Below the pieces are notes generated by a model. It searched no databases. It had not been told where the DNA came from and saw only the letters and a list, made by a program, of their open reading frames with translations. This document shows, in pieces, positions 1 through 7,146 of a stretch of 10,391 nt of DNA; positions within the stretch are counted from its first letter, which is position 1; each line of letters starts with the position of its first letter. This DNA is from Chloroflexota bacterium. Lineage in GTDB: Bacteria; Chloroflexota; UBA5177; JANWHV01. The stretch covers positions 1-10,391 of the forward strand of contig JAQBPC010000642.1 of assembly GCA_028287725.1 (NCBI GenBank), read 5' to 3'. The translations under genes were made by a program, and so were the position numbers.

Positions 1-416
1 TGCAGCGCGGCTTAGTCGGCCCAATAATCGAGCGTTTTGAGCGCCGAGGACTGAAAATCGTGGCAATGCGATTGATGCACATCGACCGCGGCCTCGCGGA
101 ACGTCATTATGGCGTGCATCGGTCCAGGCCCTTCTTCGAAGGGCTAGTGTCGTATATCACGTCTGCTCCAGTCGTGGTCGCGGTGCTCGAGGGCCGCAAT
201 GCGATTAGCGTGGTGCGCACCACAATGGGCGCGACAAATGCCGCGGAAGCTGCTCCCGGCACGGTTCGCGGTGACTTCGCGTTGGAAATCGGCCGAAACC
301 TCGTGCACGGCTCGGATTCGGAACAGAGCGCGAACGACGAGATTGCGCTGTACTTCAACGCCGAGGACATTGTGGTGTATGGTCGGGCGATTGACCCATG
401 GGTCACAGAAGCCTAA
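1..416 (+). CDS. ndk: Nucleoside diphosphate kinase, 5'-truncated by the window edge
   Basis: This enzyme moves the gamma phosphate of ATP onto other nucleoside diphosphates through a phosphohistidine, keeping cytosolic NTP and dNTP pools balanced. The frame is open from the first base: the first whole codon is at position 3 and reads QRGLVGPIIERFERRGLKIV, the conserved segment just after the N-terminal lysine loop, so only about 14 residues should be missing. The GTG at 60 is therefore internal, not the start. The family signature N-x-x-H-G-S-D is present as NLVHGSDS, with the catalytic His codon at 306-308. The nucleotide-binding Arg, Thr and Arg are visible in VRTTMGATN and GTVRGDF. The protein ends DPWVTEA, a C-terminal extension seen in many non-proteobacterial NDKs. 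A 90-bp gap separates it from the next gene. It is a housekeeping gene and need not belong to the sugar cluster, although UDP-sugar synthesis does draw on UTP. Confidence 0.96.
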   Translation, partial: QRGLVGPIIERFERRGLKIVAMRLMHIDRGLAERHYGVHRSRPFFEGLVSYITSAPVVVAVLEGRNAISVVRTTMGATNAAEAAPGTVRGDFALEIGRNLVHGSDSEQSANDEIALYFNAEDIVVYGRAIDPWVTEA

Positions 417-506
417 GGTAAGCAGGATTGGCGGGCTCGACCGGCGGCCGCCTAGAACACGAAGCATTTGGGCAACGGAATATGTTGCATGAAAGGGTAG
501 TCAAGC

Positions 507-1544
507 GTGGAACATGCGCTGGTGGGTGGTGGCGCGGGTTTTATCGGCTCGCACCTGTGCGCCGCCCTGGTGTCGCGCGGGTTATCAGTTACGTGTGTCG
601 ATAACCTCTCAACAGGTACGCGCGATAATATTGCATCGCTACTTAACCATCAGCACTTCACGCTTCTAACCGAAGACATATCGTTGCTTGACACCGAACG
701 TTGGGTACGAGGCGACATGCCCGCGCCGAACTATATATTTCACCTTGCAAGTCCGGCCAGCGTGGTCGACTATTTGCGGCTGCCGGTTGAGACATTGATG
801 GTGAACAGCCAGGGCACGCACCGGCTTCTCGACTTAGCCCGGGCCTGCGGTAGCCGGTTTCTCTTTACGTCTACATCCGAGATCTACGGGGATCCGTTGG
901 TACACCCCCAGAGTGAGGAATACTGGGGAAATGTGAGTCCTAACGGGCCCCGCAGCTGCTACGACGAGAGTAAACGCTTTGCGGAAGCGCTTACGATGCA
1001 GTACTGGCGCTCGTATGGGGTCGACATTCGGATTGTGCGGATCTTCAACACCTACGGACCACACTCACGCCTTGACGATGGTCGGGTTGTCCCAAACTTT
1101 ATCGGTCAGGCGCTGGCTGGGGAGCCGATCACCATCTATGGCGACGGCAAGCAGACACGCAGTTTCTGCTATGTAAGTGACCTCGTCGCCGGCCTGCTGG
1201 CCACCATGTTTACAGAGAACGTCGCTGGTCAAGTCTTCAACCTTGGCAATCCGGAAGAGCATACAATCGTCGAGTTCGCCGAGATAGTCTCGTCGCTCGT
1301 TGCCGAGTTCAAAGGCCGGGATGGCCAGGATGAACGACCCTTGCTCGAATGGCGGGATCTACCAATCGATGATCCGACCAGACGGCGTCCAGACATTGAG
1401 AAGGCGCATAAATTTCTCGGCTGGGAGCCAAGCGTTCGGCTGCAAGATGGACTCCGGCAGACGATCAGCTGGTTTGGGGCAGGACATGAGCATGAAACCA
1501 TATCCGCGGTACGGGGCGCGCACGGTGCCGGTGCCGCGGAGTGA
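507..1544 (+). CDS. NAD-dependent sugar epimerase/dehydratase, probable UDP-glucuronate decarboxylase (UDP-xylose synthase)
   Basis: Extended short-chain dehydrogenase of 345 residues, the normal size for the family. Seen: the Rossmann NAD motif GGGAGFIG (residues 7-14), the ribose-binding acidic residue D32 in VDNLSTG, the active-site stretch TSTSEIYGDP (121-130), and the Y-x-x-x-K pair Y152/K156 in YDESKR. The combination of TSTSEIYGDPLVHPQ, the NGPR-x-CYDESKR block, RIFNTYGP and the late DDPTRRRPDI motif (288-297) is characteristic of UDP-glucuronate decarboxylases rather than dTDP-glucose dehydratases or UDP-glucose epimerases. The predicted reaction is UDP-glucuronate to UDP-xylose plus CO2 in the cytosol, via a 4-keto intermediate with recycled NAD+. 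The GTG at 507 is chosen because an AAAGGG sequence lies about 10 bases upstream and the Rossmann strand starts right after it; no earlier in-frame start fits. About 15 alanine/glycine/histidine-rich residues trail the core. It would supply a pentose donor to the downstream glycosyltransferases. A related dehydratase activity cannot be excluded. Confidence 0.88.
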   Translation: MEHALVGGGAGFIGSHLCAALVSRGLSVTCVDNLSTGTRDNIASLLNHQHFTLLTEDISLLDTERWVRGDMPAPNYIFHLASPASVVDYLRLPVETLMVNSQGTHRLLDLARACGSRFLFTSTSEIYGDPLVHPQSEEYWGNVSPNGPRSCYDESKRFAEALTMQYWRSYGVDIRIVRIFNTYGPHSRLDDGRVVPNFIGQALAGEPITIYGDGKQTRSFCYVSDLVAGLLATMFTENVAGQVFNLGNPEEHTIVEFAEIVSSLVAEFKGRDGQDERPLLEWRDLPIDDPTRRRPDIEKAHKFLGWEPSVRLQDGLRQTISWFGAGHEHETISAVRGAHGAGAAE

Positions 1545-1584
1545 CGTGGCCGGACGAACCAACAGGTTGCAGCGGCATGTACAC

Positions 1585-1592
1585 GGGGAAGG
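1585..1592 (+). promoter_or_regulatory. Strong ribosome binding site
   Basis: The purine run GGGGAAGG sits 8 bases before the ATG at 1601. It is the clearest Shine-Dalgarno sequence in the window and supports that start codon for the flippase-like membrane protein. Most other genes here have weak or no Shine-Dalgarno and seem to rely on translational coupling. Confidence 0.7.
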
Positions 1593-1600
1593 ACTGGTAG

Positions 1601-2839
1601 ATGAGTGACCAGTTTAAGCCCGCCGGCTCGCCTTCATCGTGGAGAGCCGCACCCGTCGACGCCTCTGACGCCGTGCATGGGGCATCCGCGGAAGCTAATG
1701 GGATTACGGCAGAAGAGGAAGTCCCTCAAGCCGTAGATATCAAGCGGCGATTCACGGACTGGCGAACTCCACTCTCCTTCCTAATCGCCTTGATTATATT
1801 GGTCGTTGCACTCCGCAAAAGTGGCGTGACGGTCGGCGACCTTCAATCGGCGTTGCGTAAAGTCAACCCGCTGCTCTTCATTTGTGCATTCTGTATTTAC
1901 TACGCCTCCTTCCCGCTTCGCACCCTCCGATGGCGTATGTTGATGCTCAATGCGAACACGGGTGAAGACAAAGAGAAGTTGCGAAATGTACGATTTAGAG
2001 ACTTACTCGAGATACTTTACCTGTCATGGTTTGCAAACTGCGTAATTCCGGCGAAGCTCGGCGATGTATATCGTGCGTATCTGACGCGAAGCTACGTCGG
2101 CATTTCGGCTTCCAGGACAGTAGGCACTATCCTTGCCGAACGCATCCTCGACTTGCTAATTCTGTTCCCCCTACTTCTGAGTGCCGCGTTTCTTACGTTC
2201 CAGAACAGGTTGTTTGAAAATGACTCGCTAAGATATGTCCTCGGAGGCGCTCTAGGACTTGCCGTCATTGCAATTGTCGCGGTCCTTGCTATCTGGCGCC
2301 TGGGCGATGGACTTCGTAATTTACTGCCACAGCGTGTTCATCACGTGTTCAGCACGTTTCGAGAGGGCGCCGTCTATAGCTTTCGCAAAGGCATCGCCAA
2401 GTTATTAGCTATATCTGTGTTGATTTGGGTGTGCGAGGGAAGCAGGCTTTATCTGGTTTTGGCGTCATTGGGTCTGATTAAGGCTGGTGAAATTGGCCCC
2501 AGCGCCGCTTTGTTCCTGGCGCTTGGCTCGTCCGTGATCACGACGCTTCCATTTGCCCCTGGCGGATTGGGCCTGGTAGATGGCTTCCTCATCGCAACAT
2601 TTAAGTTGCTCAAACATGGATCGACCGGTGGGCAGGCTGCGGCGCTGACGCTGCTCGACCGCATCATCAGTTATCTCAGCATCGTGGTAATTGGCTTTGT
2701 GCTGTATCTCGTCAGCGATAAAACGAAATCGTCCCTTCCCGTGTTGAAAAGAGAACGGACGGACGATTCCGGCGACGGCGGTACACAGGATCGAGCCGAG
2801 TCGGTGGCGCGACCAGAGCAATCGACTGCTATTTCGTAA
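1601..2839 (+). CDS. Flippase-like integral membrane protein (UPF0104 / lysylphosphatidylglycerol synthase TM-region family)
   Basis: Polytopic membrane protein of 412 residues with a polar, probably cytosolic N-terminus (about 1-50), roughly eight hydrophobic segments between residues 53 and 372, and a charged, low-complexity tail (about 373-412). Family hallmarks are FPLRTLRWRML after the second segment, the conserved IPAKLGDVYRAY (149-160), an ERILDL segment, and the late TLPFAPGGLGLVDG block (315-328) followed by LLDRIISY. These match the membrane domain shared by MprF's N-terminal half and stand-alone YbhN/AglD-like proteins. Family members have been linked to flipping of lipids or lipid-linked sugars, but for most, including this one, the substrate is unknown. 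The MprF aminoacyltransferase domain is absent. The stop overlaps the next start as TAATG, so it is probably translated together with the glycosyltransferases; a role in handling a lipid-linked glycan is inferred from that linkage only. Confidence 0.85.
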   Translation: MSDQFKPAGSPSSWRAAPVDASDAVHGASAEANGITAEEEVPQAVDIKRRFTDWRTPLSFLIALIILVVALRKSGVTVGDLQSALRKVNPLLFICAFCIYYASFPLRTLRWRMLMLNANTGEDKEKLRNVRFRDLLEILYLSWFANCVIPAKLGDVYRAYLTRSYVGISASRTVGTILAERILDLLILFPLLLSAAFLTFQNRLFENDSLRYVLGGALGLAVIAIVAVLAIWRLGDGLRNLLPQRVHHVFSTFREGAVYSFRKGIAKLLAISVLIWVCEGSRLYLVLASLGLIKAGEIGPSAALFLALGSSVITTLPFAPGGLGLVDGFLIATFKLLKHGSTGGQAAALTLLDRIISYLSIVVIGFVLYLVSDKTKSSLPVLKRERTDDSGDGGTQDRAESVARPEQSTAIS

Positions 2840-4008
2840 TGCGCGTCGTCATGGATGCTACGGCCGCTGTACGCCAGCGAGCTGGAGTTGGGCGGTTTGC
2901 CCGTGGGCTGCTGACCGGCCTCGCCGAGATAGATACACATAACGATTATTTCCTAATCACGACTGGCAGACATCGACTTACGCTGCCAGCAACATCACTG
3001 CCGCAACGCCATCATTGGGTACGGCTGCCGGTCCCTGAGCGCATTGCTCGAATTGCCTGGGAAAGGCTTCGACTGCTGCCGCCACCTGCGTCGTTCGTGC
3101 CTGGAGCCAAGATCTTTTTCACGGCAGACTTCGCCTTACCGAGACTTGGAAGGGTTCCGTCGATCCCAACCATCCACGATTTGTCGTTTCTCACACATCC
3201 TGAGTGCGCCGACGAAGGGCTTCGCAAATATCTCTCGACCGAAGTTCCGCGCTCAATTCATGCAGCCTCCGCGGTTGTGGCCGTGTCGCACACGACTGCA
3301 CGTGCATTACAAGAGTTGCTGGGGGTCGAACCCGCGAAGATCGCAGTCGTTCCGAATGGGGTTGACGCACAATTTCGTCCACTCGCCCTTACAGATGAAA
3401 CTCCACCCATGCCCCCGTTTGGCCTTCCAACCGGCTATCTGCTTAGCGTCGGTACGCTTGAGCCTCGAAAGAATTACGTGCGACTGCTCCAGGCATTCGC
3501 TAAGGTGCAGCAACGAGCGAAGCCTGCGCAGTCCGTGACCTGGCCAAGGTCAAAGCCCAGCAGCGGCTACACGCTCGTAATCGCGGGACGCGAGGGCTGG
3601 AAGTTTGAACCCATATTTCGAGAGGTCGCTCGACTTAACCTAGCGTCTTCGGTAAAGTTCATGACAAATACATCGGATTCCGACCTGTTGGCACTCTATC
3701 AGCATGCTTCCGCAATGGTATTCCCATCACTCAACGAAGGCTTTGGCATTCCTCCACTGGAGGCGATGGCTTGCGGGATCCCGGTTGCGGCGTCTACCGG
3801 CGGCGCCTTGCCGGAGGTGCTAGGCGACGCTGCACTTAGCTTCGATGCATTCGACGTCGATGGCATGTCCGCGGCAATCGAACGCATCATGCAAGACGAA
3901 CCTCTACAGTGCACATTGCGGGAGCGTGGCACTCGTCGAGCGGCGGACTATACCTGGGTGCGCGCGGCAACTGAGGCTCTCCAACTTTTTGAGCGGGTCG
4001 CTGCATGA
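2839..4008 (+). CDS. Glycosyltransferase family 4 (GT-B fold), mannosyltransferase-like
   Basis: Cytosolic or membrane-associated retaining glycosyltransferase, 389 residues. The N-terminal acceptor domain opens with MRVVMDATAAV and GVGRFARGLL (glycine-rich loop) and carries IHDLSFLTHPE around H113. The C-terminal donor domain starts with SVGTLEPRKN (204-212; E208, R210 and K211 are typical donor-phosphate contacts) and contains the E-x7-E motif as EGFGIPPLE (E300 and E308), followed by AMACGIPV. The pattern resembles WbaZ/MtfB-type mannosyl- and related hexosyltransferases, but donor specificity cannot be read from it. Residues about 224-243, a Q/K/P/S-rich stretch between the first donor helix and the LVIAGREGW strand, look like a surface insert. 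The ATG overlaps the previous stop by one base (TAATG) and has no Shine-Dalgarno, so termination-reinitiation is likely. The end overlaps the next gene by four bases (ATGA). Confidence 0.9.
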   Translation: MRVVMDATAAVRQRAGVGRFARGLLTGLAEIDTHNDYFLITTGRHRLTLPATSLPQRHHWVRLPVPERIARIAWERLRLLPPPASFVPGAKIFFTADFALPRLGRVPSIPTIHDLSFLTHPECADEGLRKYLSTEVPRSIHAASAVVAVSHTTARALQELLGVEPAKIAVVPNGVDAQFRPLALTDETPPMPPFGLPTGYLLSVGTLEPRKNYVRLLQAFAKVQQRAKPAQSVTWPRSKPSSGYTLVIAGREGWKFEPIFREVARLNLASSVKFMTNTSDSDLLALYQHASAMVFPSLNEGFGIPPLEAMACGIPVAASTGGALPEVLGDAALSFDAFDVDGMSAAIERIMQDEPLQCTLRERGTRRAADYTWVRAATEALQLFERVAA

Positions 4009-5219
4009 CGGCTGACGTGGTTACTTTGGATGAACCGGCTGTGCAGCGCTATCGAGTCGCCGTCTCAGGCCTCTTCTTGGCACATCCGCACTCCGGCACC
4101 GGTCGGTATGCTCGCCATGTAATTCAATACCTCGCTGGAGTGCCGGACTTCCAAACGAATGTGATTATTGATAAGCCTGACGTGGAAGGAATCGCGGATC
4201 AGGACGCAAATTCCAGCGTCGCGCGGACAAAGTATGTCATGGCGCCGATGCCCCACCTTCGCCCTGGATCGTATGAAAGAAAGCTAGTGTGGGAGCAAGC
4301 TGGGTTAAACGTTGCAGCCAGGAGACTACGCGCGTCGGTTTTGTATTCGCCGCACTTCAGCATGCCGCTTTTCGCGGGCTGCCCAACCGTCGTGAGCATT
4401 CACGACCTTATACCGTTGACCGAACCTGCCTATTCAGGTTCAATGGCGGCTCGCTTGTATTTCCGTCTTGTCAGCGCTGCTGCCCGCAGAGCTGACGCAG
4501 TTGTGACCCTGTCGGAGTACGCAAAGAGCGAGATAGAGCGACTGCTTCGAATCCCAACTGAACGCATACATGTTGTAGTCCCCGCCGCGGAATCCACGTT
4601 CGACCCTACGCCCGACTCCACTGCCTCCGGCAGAGCGCGTTCGCGCTACAACTTGCCTGAACGCTACCTCCTGTATGTTGGGGGTGCTGACGTGAGAAAG
4701 AATATAGGTGTGCTGCTGAGGGCAGTTCAACTGCTCGAAGGCGACGACACAATTCCACCACTGGTTGTCGCGGCCGGAATGGCGAAGGCCGGCCAGGAAG
4801 CGCTTTTCCCTGATTGGCGGGCTCAAGCTACTGAGCTTCAGCTCGGTGCGCGCGTGCGGTTTGTGGAGCGGATCGCGGAAGAAGATCTTGCCGCGGTCTA
4901 CCGCGATGCCCACGCATTTCTCTTCCCGTCGCGTGCCGAGGGGTTCGGCCTCACGCCGCTGGAAGCGATGGCCTGTGGCACTCCGGTCATTAGCTCGAAT
5001 GCAACGAGCCTGCCTGAAGCTGTTGGCGCCGCGGGACTGCTTATACCCCCTGACGATGTGGAGGCTTGGGCGCAGGCTATCTCGACAATATGCAAGGACG
5101 GACAATTGCGAGAGCGCCTTGCAATCGAAGGGCTCTTCCGAGCAGGGCAGTTTAGCTGGGAAACTACAGGAGCAAGGGTGGCCGGCATTATTCGGACGGT
5201 GGCGTCATGCGCATCTTGA
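4005..5219 (+). CDS. Glycosyltransferase family 4 (GT-B fold)
   Basis: Second GT4 enzyme, 404 residues, recognisably paralogous to the gene before it. A polar leader of about 16 residues precedes the first strand (YRVAVSGLFLA). The glycine-rich loop is SGTGRYARHV, the acceptor-domain HDL is at H133-L135 (SIHDLIPLTEP), the donor-domain entry is YVGGADVRKN (225-233, with R231 and K232), and the E-x7-E motif is EGFGLTPLE (E312 and E320) followed by AMACGTPV. All expected GT4 elements are present, so it should be active. It transfers one sugar from an activated donor to a growing glycan on the cytosolic side; the sugar is unknown. The ATG overlaps the preceding stop as ATGA, and a GAGCGGG stretch upstream could help initiation. 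Its last 13 bases overlap the next gene in another frame. Confidence 0.9.
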   Translation: MTADVVTLDEPAVQRYRVAVSGLFLAHPHSGTGRYARHVIQYLAGVPDFQTNVIIDKPDVEGIADQDANSSVARTKYVMAPMPHLRPGSYERKLVWEQAGLNVAARRLRASVLYSPHFSMPLFAGCPTVVSIHDLIPLTEPAYSGSMAARLYFRLVSAAARRADAVVTLSEYAKSEIERLLRIPTERIHVVVPAAESTFDPTPDSTASGRARSRYNLPERYLLYVGGADVRKNIGVLLRAVQLLEGDDTIPPLVVAAGMAKAGQEALFPDWRAQATELQLGARVRFVERIAEEDLAAVYRDAHAFLFPSRAEGFGLTPLEAMACGTPVISSNATSLPEAVGAAGLLIPPDDVEAWAQAISTICKDGQLRERLAIEGLFRAGQFSWETTGARVAGIIRTVASCAS

Positions 5220-6328
5220 TGGTGTCGAAGGCATTGGTCGTGGGCATGTATCAGCGGAAGCTTGAAGAAATGGCGGCGCTACCAGATGTGCAGCTGACGG
5301 TAGCCGTACCACCGTTTTGGCGAGAGAAGGGGCATGACTGGCGGCTTGAACGCACATTCACCAAGGGATACGAGCTTACGGTTCTGCCAATGCGGTTGAA
5401 CGGTCACTATCACGTCCATTACTATGCGCAGCTTGGTCGACTGCTCGATCGCGTTCGGCCGCAAATCCTTCACTTCGACGAAGAAGCATATAACCTCTCC
5501 ACCTGGCTTGCGATGCGTGCCGCGCACCACAGAGGGATTCCATTCGCGTTTTTCAACTGGCAAAACATTCCGCGCCGGTATCCCCCACCATTTCGCTGGA
5601 TGGAAGCGCAGGTCTTCGCGCATGCTGCTCTAGGGATTACGGGGAATGAGGACGCCGGTCGAATCATCCGTGATAAGGGTTACCGCGGCCCGATTGAAGT
5701 AATTCCCCAGTTTGGAATCGATCCTGAGCTGTTTTTCCCATTAGCGGAGTCACTGCATTCACGGCAGGCTGGTCGGCCATTCTCCATTGGCTTTGTTGGC
5801 AGACTAATACCCGCAAAAGGCCTCGGTGTTCTGCTTGAAGCCGCCGCCGGCATAAAGCGGCCCTGGCGCCTACAAGTGGTAGGGAGTGGACCTGATCGAG
5901 AAGCCTTTGAGGCGCGCGCGCGGGAGCTCGGTATCGCCGATCGCGTCGAGTTTGTGGGTCAGAAAGGGTCAGTCGAAATGCCGGCCGTCATGCAAACGCT
6001 CGATGTATTGGCGGGCCCAAGCCTAACTTCGCCTCGCTGGAAAGAACAGTTCGGCCGCATGCTCGTTGAAGCGATGTCATGTGAAGTGCCGGTTATTGGT
6101 TCTGACTCGGGAGAGATTCCACAGGTTATTGGAGATGCGGGTCTTATTGTTCCAGAGGGCAATGTGCACGCGTTGCAATGCGCACTTGAGCGGCTGCAAG
6201 ATGATCTTGAGCTCCGCGAGAAGTTGGGAAAAGCCGGCCGTGCGCGCGTTCTAGCGATGTTTACTCAAAGAGCAGTTGCCGAAAGAACTGTTGCCGCATA
6301 CAGGGCGGTAGTACATAACGAACATTAG
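5207..6328 (+). CDS. Glycosyltransferase family 4 (GT-B fold)
   Basis: Third tandem GT4 enzyme, 373 residues, from a different GT4 branch from the two before it. It starts directly with the first Rossmann strand (MRILMVSKALVVGMYQRKL). Other visible elements are LHFDEEAYN in the acceptor domain, the interdomain IPQFGIDPELF, the donor-domain entry GFVGRLIPAKGLGVLLEA with the expected Arg and Lys, a VVGSGP strand, and the E-x7-E motif as EQFGRMLVE (E280 and E288) preceded by PRWK. The W-K-E-Q-F-G-R form followed by S-D-S-G-E-I-P is typical of a GT4 subgroup common in cyanobacterial and Chloroflexota polysaccharide loci. The start lies 13 bases inside the previous gene; the Shine-Dalgarno is poor, so coupling is likely. 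It is the last gene of the packed 1601-6328 block. Donor and acceptor are unknown. Confidence 0.9.
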   Translation: MRILMVSKALVVGMYQRKLEEMAALPDVQLTVAVPPFWREKGHDWRLERTFTKGYELTVLPMRLNGHYHVHYYAQLGRLLDRVRPQILHFDEEAYNLSTWLAMRAAHHRGIPFAFFNWQNIPRRYPPPFRWMEAQVFAHAALGITGNEDAGRIIRDKGYRGPIEVIPQFGIDPELFFPLAESLHSRQAGRPFSIGFVGRLIPAKGLGVLLEAAAGIKRPWRLQVVGSGPDREAFEARARELGIADRVEFVGQKGSVEMPAVMQTLDVLAGPSLTSPRWKEQFGRMLVEAMSCEVPVIGSDSGEIPQVIGDAGLIVPEGNVHALQCALERLQDDLELREKLGKAGRARVLAMFTQRAVAERTVAAYRAVVHNEH

Positions 6329-6354
6329 CGCACTGGCAAAGGCTGGACACGCAC

Positions 6355-7008
6355 GTGGAAGCTGATCAAGCAGACGCACTCGGCGTACCTATTACTCTAC
6401 AGCTGGCAGGAGCGATCGCCCTGTGCGTGGGTGGCGGTAACGTTGCCGCGCGTAGGGTTCCCGCGCTCCTGGCCGCAGGGGCCGTTGTATCCGTCATATC
6501 TCCCGAACTGCACCCCAGTTTGCAAGCCCTTGTCGCCGGTGGCGCTGTGCTACACCTGCCGCGTTCCTTCGAGACGGGTGATGCCGCGGACGCCTTCTTC
6601 GTACTAGCCGCCACAAATGACGCCGAAGTAAATCGAGCAGTTGCAGCAGAGGTTCGTTCGCGAAATGGCCTCGTGTGCGTTGCTAGCAATTCGACGCTTG
6701 GCAACTGCAGCTTCATGTCGACGATTCGCCGGGGTGCGTTAACGATTGGCGTTCAAACCGGAGGCAGCAGTCCAGCAGTTGCCGCGGCCATCCGATCACG
6801 TGTCGAGAATGCGCTGCCTGAGGATATTGAGCCGATGCTTGAGAAACTGGCGGCATTGCGCATAAAGTTGAAGGCAAGGCAGCCGGACCCCGTGACCCGA
6901 GGCAATCTGTGGAGGCGCGTGGCAGACAGCGGTGAAATTGACAACGCCATCGCAGGCGAAGCCGGCGCACTCGACCGGATCCGCGCGCTACTCGAGTTTG
7001 ACCGATGA
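6355..7008 (+). CDS. Siroheme-synthase-type protein (precorrin-2 dehydrogenase/ferrochelatase family, CysG N-terminal or Met8-like)
   Basis: Protein of 217 residues matching the stand-alone N-terminal module of CysG (as in Met8 or SirC) without the uroporphyrinogen methyltransferase half. Seen: a VPITLQLAG start, the NAD-binding CVGGGNVAARRV (24-35), SVISPEL, the FVLAATNDAEVNRAV block (82-96), RRGALTIGVQTGGSSPAVA (125-143), and a helical C-terminal part with LPEDIEPMLEKLAALR and a late LWRRV. The known family reaction is NAD-dependent oxidation of precorrin-2 to sirohydrochlorin, sometimes followed by iron or cobalt insertion. By hand alignment the usual catalytic Asp of the N-V-V-D-D segment (D104 of Salmonella CysG) falls on S111 in VASNSTLGNC, so activity is doubtful. 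GTG at 6355 is the best start; only a weak AAAGG lies upstream. It begins 26 bp after a glycosyltransferase and is not next to other tetrapyrrole genes here. The family call is firm; the function is less so. Confidence 0.82.
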   Translation: MEADQADALGVPITLQLAGAIALCVGGGNVAARRVPALLAAGAVVSVISPELHPSLQALVAGGAVLHLPRSFETGDAADAFFVLAATNDAEVNRAVAAEVRSRNGLVCVASNSTLGNCSFMSTIRRGALTIGVQTGGSSPAVAAAIRSRVENALPEDIEPMLEKLAALRIKLKARQPDPVTRGNLWRRVADSGEIDNAIAGEAGALDRIRALLEFDR

Positions 7009-7094
7009 CGGGTCAGACTATGCATCCAACATATCGGCGGCGACGCAAGCCACAAGCACTCCAAAACGAAGGACTCCACCAGAAATATTTGTGG

Positions 7095-7126
7095 TTTTGC
7101 CGGAGAAACAGTGCAAGTCGGCAAAA
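7095..7126. repeat. Inverted repeat, 8-bp arms
   Basis: TTTTGCCG at 7095-7102 is the exact reverse complement of CGGCAAAA at 7119-7126, leaving a 16-base spacer. Its right arm overlaps the left arm of the second dyad (7116-7133), so as RNA the two hairpins could not form together. It lies in the only sizeable intergenic region, just before a promoter-like box, so an operator or an attenuating structure is possible; no regulator is identified. Confidence 0.5.
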
Positions 7127-7140
7127 TCCGACTGTAGAAT
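7111..7140 (+). promoter_or_regulatory. Candidate promoter of the Wzx-like gene, possibly giving a leaderless transcript
   Basis: TAGAAT at 7135-7140 is a good -10 match (5 of 6 to TATAAT). It ends six bases before the ATG at 7147, so transcription would start at or next to the initiation codon. The -35 is poor: GTGCAA at 7111-7116, 18 bases away, matches TTGACA at three of six positions. No Shine-Dalgarno precedes the ATG, as expected for a leaderless message. This is inferred from sequence alone. Confidence 0.4.
7116..7133. repeat. Inverted repeat, 6-bp arms, next to the -10-like box
   Basis: AGTCGG at 7116-7121 pairs exactly with CCGACT at 7128-7133 around a six-base AT-rich spacer. The right arm ends two bases before the TAGAAT box, placing the dyad between the presumed -35 and -10 elements, a classic repressor position. 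There is no following T tract, so a terminator is unlikely. Confidence 0.5.
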
Positions 7141-7146
7141 CAATCG

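Noticed and set aside
60..62. GTG at 60 as the start of the NDK gene
   Set aside because: The frame stays open to the left edge and encodes conserved NDK sequence (QRGLVG) before it, so this is an internal codon.
443..452. Perfect 10-bp palindrome GGCGGCCGCC after the NDK gene, possible terminator
   Set aside because: A self-complementary site with no loop and no following T tract; the larger pairing of GGCGG at 430-434 with CCGCC at 448-452 is short and also lacks a T run.
4440..5105. 221-codon open frame on the minus strand
   Set aside because: It lies wholly opposite a well-supported GT4 gene and shows no recognisable domain; long antisense frames are expected in GC-rich coding DNA.
7009..7146. 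A small extra gene in the 138-bp gap
   Set aside because: The only frames through it are extensions of other-frame reading of the flanking genes, with no start and ribosome site of their own.
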